The notes under the pieces are model-generated. The model was not told where the DNA came from. It saw nothing but the letters and a program-made list of their open reading frames with translations, and ran no database searches. This document shows positions 8,104-17,186 of a DNA stretch of 64,000 nt, piece by piece; positions within the stretch are counted from its first letter, which is position 1; the number at the start of each line of letters is the position of its first letter. A program made the position numbers and the translations under genes. Source of the DNA: Clostridiaceae bacterium (GTDB taxonomy: Bacteria > Bacillota > Clostridia > Saccharofermentanales > Saccharofermentanaceae); the NCBI GenBank assembly GCA_012523365.1, contig JAAYIQ010000002.1, positions 1 to 64,000 on the forward strand, given 5' to 3'.

Positions 8104-9333
8104 TTATTTCCGGACGGAGCGCAAGTCTCCGCTGCCGATCTCCTGAAAAAGCGTGATCCCGAATACGGGCGCGATCGCGTAGATATGATCAAAAATATCC
8201 GCTTGAACGCCTTCGTATTCCGCCCAGTCCGTTTTCGCGGAAAACGCGTACACCTCGATCGGGACCCCGCGGTTCTGGTATGTCAGTTGGCGTACCAATA
8301 TCATCATGTCTTTTCGGATGTCGGGATGATTTTCCATATAAAGCTCCAGATACTTACGAAACACGCCGATGTTCGTCAAGTGGAGTGCGTTGGCGGTATC
8401 GCCGCCCGGCGCATCTCCCTTGACCGGAGTCCGACCCGCCTCACGCTTATCCCGGATATAATGATCCAGAAAGCGGATTTTGGAGAACTCATCCAACATT
8501 TCCTCGGAGCAAAAACGAACGCTGTTGACGTCGACGTGCACGGCGCGCTTGATCCTTCTTCCTTCGGTTTGGCTCATCTTGCGCCAGTTCTTAAATGTGT
8601 TCGTGACCAACGTATACGCCGGGACCGTGCTGGTGGTGTTGTCAAAATTGTTGATCTTGACGGAAATTAAGGTGATGTCCGAAACGGTTCCGTCGATATT
8701 ATGTCCGGGAACCTCGATCCAATCGCCGATTCGGACCAAATCGTCGGTCGTCAGCTGGATGCCGGCGATGAACCCGAGAAGCGTATCCTTGAAAACAAAG
8801 GATAAAACCGCCGCGAATGCTCCGAATCCGGACAACAGAACCAACGGATCCTCGTTGATCCAAGAGGCAATGATCACGATCCCCAGTACGACAAAGATGA
8901 CAATTTCCACGACCTGGAGAAGACCCTTGATCGGGCGACGTTTGGAGATATCCTTCATGCGGTACAATTCATCGATGATCTCCAAAAGCGAATCCACGAT
9001 CAGCATGATTATGATAATCGTATAAACGGTGGCCGCCTTGATCATCCAGGGCTCCGCTTTGCCGAAACCCGCGGCGGTCATCCGGATAATCAAAGGCGTG
9101 ATCAGATGAATAATGCGGGGGATCAGGCGGCTCCTTTTCGCGGCATTGACGAGTTTGCTTTTCCGAATCGCGGGGATGCGATATAAAATGGCCGAAAACA
9201 ACCGCTTGGCGATAAAAAACAGGCCGAAACACAGAAAAGCCACAAGCATGGTGCGCAAAGAATAGCGCAGAAGCGTCAGCCAGGCGCCCTCCAATCCCAG
9301 TCCGTCGATCAGCTGATCCAACCACTCAAACAT
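8104..9333 (-). CDS. MscS-family mechanosensitive ion channel
   Basis: TM helices then GLGAFAAVLSFVFKDTLLGFIAGIQLTTDDLVRIGDWIEVPGHNIDGTVSDITLISVKINNFDNTTSTVPAYTLVT. Confidence 0.93.
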   Translation of the reverse strand: MFEWLDQLIDGLGLEGAWLTLLRYSLRTMLVAFLCFGLFFIAKRLFSAILYRIPAIRKSKLVNAAKRSRLIPRIIHLITPLIIRMTAAGFGKAEPWMIKAATVYTIIIIMLIVDSLLEIIDELYRMKDISKRRPIKGLLQVVEIVIFVVLGIVIIASWINEDPLVLLSGFGAFAAVLSFVFKDTLLGFIAGIQLTTDDLVRIGDWIEVPGHNIDGTVSDITLISVKINNFDNTTSTVPAYTLVTNTFKNWRKMSQTEGRRIKRAVHVDVNSVRFCSEEMLDEFSKIRFLDHYIRDKREAGRTPVKGDAPGGDTANALHLTNIGVFRKYLELYMENHPDIRKDMMILVRQLTYQNRGVPIEVYAFSAKTDWAEYEGVQADIFDHIYAIAPVFGITLFQEIGSGDLRSVRK

Positions 9334-9565
9334 ATTATCTCCTTGTATAAACCCAATATTGCCTACGTATCAAACAAGAGGAAGATCAATAATAATATAC
9401 CACAGGATGAGCGGGCGAACCCAAGTGAGGTGACCCGTTCTCTCCGGAAACGAATATCGCCGGCGTTCGATCGGCGATGCGCATATACTTGAGCGAGTGT
9501 GGTTTTGCGCGTATAATCAGATGTAGTGACAGAAAGTGTGAATCGAATAAACGGAGGGGGTACGA

Positions 9566-10561
9566 ATGAAGAATCGCATTTTGGTATTGCTTTTGGTTTT
9601 GGCGTTGGCTCTTCCCGCCGCGGGATGTTTCGAGAAGGCAACCGTGGAATCGCTGTTGGAGGATTGTGCGGCAAAGCTGGAGAAGACAGAGTCATATGAG
9701 ATCAACGCGAAGGTAAACGCGGATATCGATATCCAAGGCGAAGCACTTGATGTGGGTATCGTTGCGAAGGGTAAACTCAAGGGATCGATTACGGACAGTG
9801 CGATTCATCTGGACGGAGAATTCTCGTACAGCGCCGCAGATGATAAAGATTCCGCCGAGTTCGAGATCTACCTGATCGAGGATAAGGATGAGATTTCAGC
9901 GTACGCACGTGAAGACGAAGAGTGGTCCGAGTTTGTCATCGATGAAGATGACGATGATTTTGAGGATGCTCAGAAGGCTCTGGAAGCGATTAAATTCCAT
10001 AAAATGATCGAGCTTCTGGTCGATTATGAGAAGGATCTCGAGTTGGCAAAGAAGACCGAGAAGGTCGGAAAAATCGATGCTTATGTAATCGAGGGAACGG
10101 TAAGCGGAGATTATATTACCGATTTCGTGAAAAGTATTGATGTGGATGAACTGACGGATGAACTCGATGAGGCTCTGGAAGACGGCGACATGGATTTAGG
10201 TGATTACGAGGTCAGCATCAGGCTGATGATCGATAAGAAGACCAAATTGCCGGTGCTCCTTGAGCTGGATCTGAAAGATACCGCGCAGACAATCCTGGAG
10301 GATTTACTCACCGCCTTGATGTCGTTTGATATCCCGGATTTTGACTACGAAGACTATGATGACTATGAAGACGATGAGGATGAAGAGCCGGAACCCTCCG
10401 AACCGGAGGTGGAGGTCAACGTGAAGATCTGCGTGTTCGAGATCGAGTTTTCGGAATTTGATGATGTTAAGAAGATCAAGGTTCCCAAAGATGTGATCGA
10501 TGAAGCCAGAAGCTTCGGACCGATCGAGACTGTACAAACAGCGGCAAAAGCGTGCCGTTGA
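9566..10561 (+). CDS. Lipoprotein (DUF6612/LppX-like), acidic
   Basis: Signal peptide with lipobox LPAAGC; acidic C-terminal DYEDYDDYEDDEDEEPEPSEPE. Confidence 0.75.
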   Translation: MKNRILVLLLVLALALPAAGCFEKATVESLLEDCAAKLEKTESYEINAKVNADIDIQGEALDVGIVAKGKLKGSITDSAIHLDGEFSYSAADDKDSAEFEIYLIEDKDEISAYAREDEEWSEFVIDEDDDDFEDAQKALEAIKFHKMIELLVDYEKDLELAKKTEKVGKIDAYVIEGTVSGDYITDFVKSIDVDELTDELDEALEDGDMDLGDYEVSIRLMIDKKTKLPVLLELDLKDTAQTILEDLLTALMSFDIPDFDYEDYDDYEDDEDEEPEPSEPEVEVNVKICVFEIEFSEFDDVKKIKVPKDVIDEARSFGPIETVQTAAKACR

Positions 10562-10655
10562 TCCGAACGACATTGCGGCCTGCAATATGAATCTCTCTTT
10601 GACGATTGATTCGAATCCGTCCGGCTTCAGCCGGAAGGTGATCAATGACCGGGGC

Positions 10656-10695
10656 GCGGAGCCGGCCGGAAACGGACGGCTCCGCTTCTATTTTT
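10656..10695 (+). terminator. Intrinsic terminator
   Basis: GCGGAGCCG...CGGCTCCGC stem followed by TTCTATTTTT. Confidence 0.75.
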
Positions 10696-10710
10696 AACGG
10701 AGGAATCAGG

Positions 10711-11976
10711 TTGAAATCGCAGTATTTGTTCGATCCGATCCGGGGCAAGGGATTTCGCTTTTTTATCGCAGGTGTCTGCACGGCTGTATTGCTGTCCGGT
10801 TGTTCCGCGGATTCGATCCGCCGGCCGGGTACCTCCGACACGAGCAAAACCGATTCGATCCAAACGGATACGGTGCGGACGGAGATCCCGCCGACAACAG
10901 TATTTCCGTCCGTAATCCGGGAACCGATCCTTTCTTCGGAGAATCGCGTCGGCGCCGATTTGATCCGCGAGTACCTGTGTTCCGTCCGATATAACGGTGT
11001 GGTGCTGGTTGCTCACCGTGGGGAGGTGATTTTCGAGGGGGCATATGGATTTTCGGATCTGAAAGAAGGAACCTGGAACCGGACGGAGACGATATTCGAG
11101 CTGGGATCCATTACCAAACAATTTACCGCAACGGCCGTCTTGATGCTCGCGGAGCAGGGAAAACTTTCCCTTGAAGACCCGATGAGCCTCTATTTGCCGG
11201 AATACCCGAAGGGAGAGGGAATTACCGTCCGAAATCTTCTGAACATGACGTCCGGGATCCCGGATTATGTGACCTGCGGGGCGCTCGGAATGAGCTATGA
11301 TGACCTCGAAACCGCTTCTGTCGAGGATGTCGGCCGCGTTCGTGCGATCATAGAAAAGGAGTATACCCACGAGGAGATCATGCGGTTGATTTCTCCCTAT
11401 GATCTGCTTTTTGAGGCAGGTACGAATTACCATTACAGCAACACCAACTATTATTTTTTGGGGATGATCATCGAAAAGCTCTCCGGCATGAGTTATTTCG
11501 ACTTTCTCGAAAAGTATATTTTCGAGCCGGTCGGGATGGAACATACGTCGACCGATCCTTCCGATTTGACCTCTTGCGGGTCGGTGATGATTCCGTTCGG
11601 ACGTGTTTACCTGCCGTCTCAGGATCGATCGCTGAGTTACGCCGCCGGAGTGATCTGCTCCAATGCGAGCGATTTATATAAGTGGGAACAGGCTGTTCTG
11701 GCGGGCGATTTACTCTCAGTCGACAGCCGGAGGCAGATGTTCGATCCGGGGGACTTCGGCTATGGCCTCGGATGGTCGATCGGTCTTGATTATTATGAAC
11801 ACGGCGGACAGACCGTCGGCTACAATTCACATGTGTTGGTCGTTCCCTCATCCCGCACGGTCATTATCCTGCTCTCGAATATTCAGGGGACCGGTGATTA
11901 TTTTTCCGGGGCAAACGTTAATTCAGAACAAGTCGCGACAGAAATCTACGGAATCTTGTCGGATCAGCAGTCATAG
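10711..11976 (+). CDS. Beta-lactamase-family serine hydrolase, lipoprotein
   Basis: TTG start after GGAGG; lipobox VLLSGC; ELGSITKQFTATAVLMLAEQGKLSLEDPMSLYLPEYP (SxxK); YHYSNTNYYFLGMIIEKLSG (YxN); HGGQTVGY. Confidence 0.9.
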   Translation: MKSQYLFDPIRGKGFRFFIAGVCTAVLLSGCSADSIRRPGTSDTSKTDSIQTDTVRTEIPPTTVFPSVIREPILSSENRVGADLIREYLCSVRYNGVVLVAHRGEVIFEGAYGFSDLKEGTWNRTETIFELGSITKQFTATAVLMLAEQGKLSLEDPMSLYLPEYPKGEGITVRNLLNMTSGIPDYVTCGALGMSYDDLETASVEDVGRVRAIIEKEYTHEEIMRLISPYDLLFEAGTNYHYSNTNYYFLGMIIEKLSGMSYFDFLEKYIFEPVGMEHTSTDPSDLTSCGSVMIPFGRVYLPSQDRSLSYAAGVICSNASDLYKWEQAVLAGDLLSVDSRRQMFDPGDFGYGLGWSIGLDYYEHGGQTVGYNSHVLVVPSSRTVIILLSNIQGTGDYFSGANVNSEQVATEIYGILSDQQS

Positions 11977-12125
11977 CGCAAACACCTTTTTCGAAAGAGA
12001 GAAAACCGGGTGAACAGACCCGGCGGCAGGGGTTTCCTGAGATAAGTTTCTGAGAAACAAAATGGTGTTATACTCAAATCGAGCAAATGGATATGACTCA
12101 ATAAGAGTGAAATTAGAGGGATGGA

Positions 12126-14564
12126 ATGAAAAGAGATAGCGGAAGCGGTTTCCGAAAAAAAAGAAAAACGTCCGGCTCTTCGGGCGGAGATGTGTATCGC
12201 AGAGGTTCCGGGCTCAAGCGGCCGAATGGTAAGCCGGTCGGAAACGCTTCGGGTTACCGGGACAGGAAAGAACCGGGCACAGGAAGCGGATGGTCTGATC
12301 CCGGGCAGAATTCCGGTACCGGTGGCGCGAATCCGGGCGGCATGATCGGCTCGTTGCTCGGCTCGGACATCCGGAATTCGAAGGGATGCGGTTTTTCGAT
12401 CGGGAAAATCATTCTCATCATCGTCGTGATCGGTGTCGCTCTGTTTTTGTTCAACAAGTGTATGAACAACGCAAACGATAATATGCCATTGGATACCACG
12501 GCCGCTTACGGGACCGACGCCGGTCGTCCGACGCTCGGCGATGAAACCAACACCTCCGGTAATCCTGTCAATAACGATATCAGCCCGATGACCGGGATCA
12601 AGGGTCCGCGAACGAAGAGGACTCAAATTCTCGGTGACGGTGAGGATGTCTTTACGATCATGGTCTATATGTGCGGAACCGACCTGGAGTCGAACTACGG
12701 CATGGCGACCGCGGATATTAATGAGATGCTCTACGCGGAGCCGGGAGATAATCTCAATATCATTATTGAGACGGGCGGAACGACGAAGTGGCAGAATACC
12801 GTCGTCAAGAGCAATACAAACCAGAGATACCGGGTGACCGCAAAAGGGCTGGTTCCTCTCGAGACGAATCTCGGCAAAAAGGCGATGACCGACCCGGATA
12901 CACTTTCCGATTTTGTCTCTTATTGCGCGGAGGAGTTTCCCGCGAACCGCTATGCGTTGATTTTCTGGGACCACGGCGGCGGATCCCTGGCGGGATTCGG
13001 TTATGACCAACAGTTTCCCGGTCAGAAATCGATGACCTTGGACCAGATATACACGGCGCTGGAGGAGGCGGGTGTCGCATTCGATTTTGTCGGGTTTGAC
13101 GCCTGCCTGATGGGAACAGTCGAAACCGCGTATATGCTGAATTACCATGCGGATTACATGATTGCTTCCGAGGAATTGGAGCCGGGGATCGGCTGGTATT
13201 ATACCGATTGGATCCGCGCGTTGTCGGAAGATCCGTCGATGTCGACCCTTCAGATCGGCAAAAAAATCATCGACAGTTTTGTGGAAACCTGTAAAACGAA
13301 GGCTCCTCGCGATATCGCGACGCTGTCACTGATCGATTTGGTGGAACTCAACAATACCGGCGACGAGGCTTTTCGGGCATTTGCGCTGGCGGCTGACGCG
13401 ATGCTGGACGAGGATTATCATGTGATTTCGGAAGCGCGCGGAAATACAAGGGAATTCAATAAATCCCGTACGGATCAGGTGGATCTGATCCATCTTGCCG
13501 AGAATATCAATTCCAAGGAAGCCGCTGATCTGGCTGTCGCGATGAGAAAGTGCATCAAGTATAACCGCACCTCCTCAAACATCATGAACGCAAACGGGAT
13601 CTCCGTATACTTCCCGTACGACGAACTCAAGAGCATGTCTTCGATGGTTTCGATATATGATCGCATCGGTATGGGCGAGGAATACACCGGCCTGGTCAAG
13701 AAATTCGGCAATTTGATCGTCGGCGGTCGGATCACTACCGGCGGCTCATCGTCGCCTCTGAATTCGCTTCTGGGTGGTTTATCGGGACTCGGAGGGTGGT
13801 CCGACGCGTGGAGTTCATTCTTCCAGAATCCCGATTTTTCATCCTTCACGGGCGGAAACGCCGGAGATACGGGAAACTGGATCGATACGAACCAGATCCA
13901 ATCCAACGCGGACTATTATCAGGAACATTATCTGAACGCGTCCGATTTGGAACTGGTCGAAAAGCAAGACGGTTACGTGGTTCAGCTTTCGGACGAGCAG
14001 TGGGATCTGATCCGGAGCGTTGAACTCAACGTGTTTTTTGACGACGGAGAAGGCTATATCGACCTGGGCATCGATAATATTTATGAGTTCGACGACGACG
14101 GGGACCTGGTGATCGGATTTGACGGCACATGGGTCGCTTTGGATAAGCACATTGTCGCCTTCTACGTTGAGTCTGTCGAAGAGCAGGGCAGAAACTATAC
14201 GGTCGTCGGTCGCGTTCCCGCACTTCTCAACAACCAACTCGTGGATATTATTGTAATGTTTACGCAAGACGATCCGTACGGTTATGTGGCCGGAGCGAGG
14301 ATCAATTACGGAAACGAGACGGACACGATGGCCAAAGGTCTGGTCGAGGTCAAGAAAGGCGACGTCATTGATTTTGTATGTGACTACTATACATATGACG
14401 AGGATTTTGATGACAGTTATTTTCTCGGAGATCAGATGATCGCCGACGGAGATCTTGCCGTAAGTTACCATCCCGTAGGTGAAAATGAGTGTATGGTCAC
14501 ATACCGCCTGACCGATATTTACGGAAATACATACTGGACACCGGCGATCCTGTATCAGAATTAA
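12126..14564 (+). CDS. Clostripain-related (C11) cysteine peptidase, N-terminally membrane-anchored
   Basis: FTIMVYMCGTDLESNYGMATADINEML...RYALIFWDHGGGSLAGFGYD...FDFVGFDACLMGTVETAYML with catalytic His and Cys contexts; TM IILIIVVIGVALFLF. Confidence 0.92.
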   Translation: MKRDSGSGFRKKRKTSGSSGGDVYRRGSGLKRPNGKPVGNASGYRDRKEPGTGSGWSDPGQNSGTGGANPGGMIGSLLGSDIRNSKGCGFSIGKIILIIVVIGVALFLFNKCMNNANDNMPLDTTAAYGTDAGRPTLGDETNTSGNPVNNDISPMTGIKGPRTKRTQILGDGEDVFTIMVYMCGTDLESNYGMATADINEMLYAEPGDNLNIIIETGGTTKWQNTVVKSNTNQRYRVTAKGLVPLETNLGKKAMTDPDTLSDFVSYCAEEFPANRYALIFWDHGGGSLAGFGYDQQFPGQKSMTLDQIYTALEEAGVAFDFVGFDACLMGTVETAYMLNYHADYMIASEELEPGIGWYYTDWIRALSEDPSMSTLQIGKKIIDSFVETCKTKAPRDIATLSLIDLVELNNTGDEAFRAFALAADAMLDEDYHVISEARGNTREFNKSRTDQVDLIHLAENINSKEAADLAVAMRKCIKYNRTSSNIMNANGISVYFPYDELKSMSSMVSIYDRIGMGEEYTGLVKKFGNLIVGGRITTGGSSSPLNSLLGGLSGLGGWSDAWSSFFQNPDFSSFTGGNAGDTGNWIDTNQIQSNADYYQEHYLNASDLELVEKQDGYVVQLSDEQWDLIRSVELNVFFDDGEGYIDLGIDNIYEFDDDGDLVIGFDGTWVALDKHIVAFYVESVEEQGRNYTVVGRVPALLNNQLVDIIVMFTQDDPYGYVAGARINYGNETDTMAKGLVEVKKGDVIDFVCDYYTYDEDFDDSYFLGDQMIADGDLAVSYHPVGENECMVTYRLTDIYGNTYWTPAILYQN

Positions 14565-14615
14565 CGACCGAACCGGCCTCGGCGGCAGGCTTTGATTGCC
14601 GGCCGGATGACCCGC

Positions 14616-15470
14616 CTAAATAATATCTTCAGTAATTTCCTCTAGACGATTCTCCAGAAGACTCGGATCGAGGAAATACTTTTTGGCTAACGAAAAGGAA
14701 TTTGCGATGTACAGACCGTCGCAAATACGATCATCCAACGAATAGCCGACCGTACAACATTTGCGAACGACGACTTGCCCGTTCTCAACCACCGGCAACA
14801 TTTCCGTCTTGCCGAGTGCGGCAAAAATGCCGGCGGTCCCGACATTATAGGGGTGATGATACACATAATCCGTGCGGATCGATTTCAGATAGGTAAGAAA
14901 CATCGTTGCGTGAAACGGACTGGCGTCGATAACGGATTTGGGAAGCAGATTATGACGGTCCATCCACTTAAAGGTACTGACCAGAAACTTCTTAAAAATG
15001 CCCGGCATCGATAGAATAAAGGAAACCAATTTACCGGTATTTGTCTCGGAGGGTGCATGTCTGGCTTCTTCAATCGTTCTGTTAATGATTTCGGTTACCT
15101 CGTCGATAGACTCATGACCTGTGAAGGTAAATTTGACTGTAACTTCGCTTCCGTTATCGCGCAACTCCGGCTTGACGACCATTGAAAAAGAGATTCCTTT
15201 GCGGGCGTACAATTTGCCGTTCATGACGAAGCGGTTGACATTCGGTCGTTGCGCGATCCCTCTCAGGTAGGCCGCGATAAAAACATGCAAATAACTGATT
15301 TGAGTACCATCCGCGCGCTTTTTATGGATATAATCGTCAATTCCGTCCGTGCGGATGATCTGTTTCGAGAAGACCTGTGCGTCACTTCTTCTCCCGATAA
15401 TGTACGGATATAACTTCTCGAATGGACCAAGGCTTTTAAGGATTCTACCGTCGTGTCGTTTCATAAGCAC
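14616..15470 (-). CDS. Stand-alone 2-oxoacid dehydrogenase acyltransferase (E2) catalytic-domain-like protein
   Basis: GISFSMVVKPEL...GTAGIFAALGKTEMLPVVENGQVVVRKCCTVGYSLDDRICDGLYIANSF resembles the E2/CAT C-terminal motif; no lipoyl or PSBD domain. Confidence 0.75.
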   Translation of the reverse strand: MLMKRHDGRILKSLGPFEKLYPYIIGRRSDAQVFSKQIIRTDGIDDYIHKKRADGTQISYLHVFIAAYLRGIAQRPNVNRFVMNGKLYARKGISFSMVVKPELRDNGSEVTVKFTFTGHESIDEVTEIINRTIEEARHAPSETNTGKLVSFILSMPGIFKKFLVSTFKWMDRHNLLPKSVIDASPFHATMFLTYLKSIRTDYVYHHPYNVGTAGIFAALGKTEMLPVVENGQVVVRKCCTVGYSLDDRICDGLYIANSFSLAKKYFLDPSLLENRLEEITEDII

Positions 15471-15507
15471 CTCCGAGGTATCTCTACTCTCGATTTTATC
15501 ATCAAAT

Positions 15508-15620
15508 GATCACCTCGCGCGAATTCCAATAGTCAAAAATCATTTGGAGTGAATGATGAAGTCAACTATTGATCACCTCGCGCGAATTCCAATCGTCAAA
15601 AATCATTTGGAGCGAATGAT
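15508..15620. repeat. Two 50-bp near-identical direct repeats, 63-bp period, in a divergent intergenic region
   Basis: gatcacctcgcgcgaattccaat(a/c)gtcaaaaatcatttggag(t/c)gaatgat at 15508-15557 and 15571-15620. Confidence 0.9.
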
Positions 15621-15703
15621 ATATTCATCGAAAAGTCACGCTTATCCGATGCGTCAATGATAGAATGGGTTCATTATCATCCGGCCGCAGGGGAGAGCAG
15701 TAC

Positions 15704-16399
15704 ATGAGCGAAATGAAGAAGCGAATCCTGATGACGACCTTGGGCGTCTTAATTTGTGGATTTTCTGTCGGCATGTTCAAGTTTTCCGTTTTCGGACTTG
15801 ATCCGTTTCAGGTTCTCGCGCATGGGATCGCACGGCATGTGCCGATCGCTTTCGGAACCCTGTACGTAATCATCAACGCGATCATGCTGATCGCAATCTT
15901 TTTTCTCGATAAGACCAAGATCGGCCTCGGAACGCTGATCAATCTGTTTCTTCTGGGCTATGTGGCTCAATATTCGGAAATGTTTTTTCTATGGATGATC
16001 CCCGACGCGTCATTCTGGGTTCGATTGGGGATTCTACTGCTTGCGATCCTGATCATATGCCTGGGCTCCGCTTTCTATTTTACCGGTAATCTCGGTGTGT
16101 CGACCTATGACGCTGTCGCGTTGATCATGTCCGAGAAAAAGATTGCGAAATTCCAGTATTGCCGTATCGGCACCGATTTGATTTGCACGGGAACAGGTTT
16201 TTTACTCGGAGAAATGCCCGGGGTTGCTACGATCATCACCGCTTTCTTCATGGGCCCGATCATCGCTTTTTTCCGCCATCGGTTCGCAATGCCCTTCCGT
16301 TACGGAAAAGAAGAAGCACGCATGTTGGTACAGGCCGAGGAAGAGGAGCGGAGACAGAATAAGGTTAATAAACAACAAAAAGATATCGATAAACGATAA
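15704..16399 (+). CDS. YczE/YyaS/YitT family membrane protein
   Basis: Multi-TM: LICGFSVGMFKFSVFGLDPFQVLAHGIA...FYFTGNLGVSTYDAVALIMSEKKIAKFQYCRIGTDLICTGTGFLLG. Confidence 0.85.
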   Translation: MSEMKKRILMTTLGVLICGFSVGMFKFSVFGLDPFQVLAHGIARHVPIAFGTLYVIINAIMLIAIFFLDKTKIGLGTLINLFLLGYVAQYSEMFFLWMIPDASFWVRLGILLLAILIICLGSAFYFTGNLGVSTYDAVALIMSEKKIAKFQYCRIGTDLICTGTGFLLGEMPGVATIITAFFMGPIIAFFRHRFAMPFRYGKEEARMLVQAEEEERRQNKVNKQQKDIDKR

Positions 16400-16406
16400 A
16401 AATATA

Positions 16407-16435
16407 TTGCAAAACGTCGATTCGCTTGCTATGAT
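16407..16435 (+). promoter_or_regulatory. Putative sigma-A promoter of the DUF2975 operon
   Basis: TTGCAA-N17-TATGAT upstream of the 16486 ATG. Confidence 0.45.
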
Positions 16436-16485
16436 GTACACATCAATGAATGGTCTCCGACCGGGGATCAACGCGGAGGTGTTGT

Positions 16486-16953
16486 ATGGAACGGATCGGC
16501 AACAAGAGTTTGTCCTTTGCGCTTCGATTGTTTACGGATTTTCTATTGCTTTTGAATCTCGCGGCTCTGATCGGACTTCCGTGGATCGTCAAATATATGG
16601 TGGATTATCTGACGGTAGGCTATGGCTGGTCGGAACCGTATGTGTTTCTTCTCGCTTTTTTCTATTTTTGCGGCGTTTTCACGCTTGGGATCCTCTTGCA
16701 AGGGCATTTGATCCTGCGCACGCTGGAGATGAATCAGCCGTTTGATGTGAGAAATTCCCGGCGTCTTTTTCGCGTCGGGCTCTTTTGCGCTCTGATCGCG
16801 GCGGCATTTCTGGTTAAAGTGCTCCTGTACAATACGATTCTCACATCCGTCGGTGCGGGGATCTTTCTTTTGGTATCGCTGATCGCGTTTATTCTGGCGG
16901 ATGTTTTCGCGAAGGCTTCCAGGATCTGGGAAGACCAACAGCTTACCGTTTGA
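16486..16953 (+). CDS. DUF2975 family membrane protein
   Basis: Four-TM ~155 aa protein directly upstream of a small YozG-like HTH gene, a typical DUF2975 arrangement. Confidence 0.8.
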   Translation: MERIGNKSLSFALRLFTDFLLLLNLAALIGLPWIVKYMVDYLTVGYGWSEPYVFLLAFFYFCGVFTLGILLQGHLILRTLEMNQPFDVRNSRRLFRVGLFCALIAAAFLVKVLLYNTILTSVGAGIFLLVSLIAFILADVFAKASRIWEDQQLTV

Positions 16954-16970
16954 AAGGGGGGGTGAACATA

Positions 16971-17186
16971 ATGCCGATTGTGATTCGACTGGATGTTGAA
17001 ATGGCAAAAAAGAAAATCAGCCTTTCGGAGTTGGCAGAGCGTATCGACCTGTCGCAGGCGAATTTATCGATCCTGAAAAACGAACGGGCGAAAGCGATCC
17101 GATTTGTAACGCTAGAGGCAATTTGCCGCGAACTCGGGTGCCAGCCCGGAGACATTTTTGAGTACATTCCGGAGGATGAAAAATGA
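16971..17186 (+). CDS. Small XRE/Cro-like HTH regulator (YozG-like)
   Basis: VIRLDVEMAKKKISLSELAERIDLSQANLSILKNERAKAIRFVTLEAICRELGCQPGDIFEY. Confidence 0.92.
   Translation: MPIVIRLDVEMAKKKISLSELAERIDLSQANLSILKNERAKAIRFVTLEAICRELGCQPGDIFEYIPEDEK

Noticed and set aside
11964-13148. 394-aa minus-strand ORF opposite the clostripain-like gene
   Set aside because: Shadow ORF from codon bias; the plus-strand C11 peptidase motifs are convincing
15508-15620. Direct repeats as a minimal CRISPR array
   Set aside because: Only two 50-bp copies with a 13-bp spacer and no cas genes
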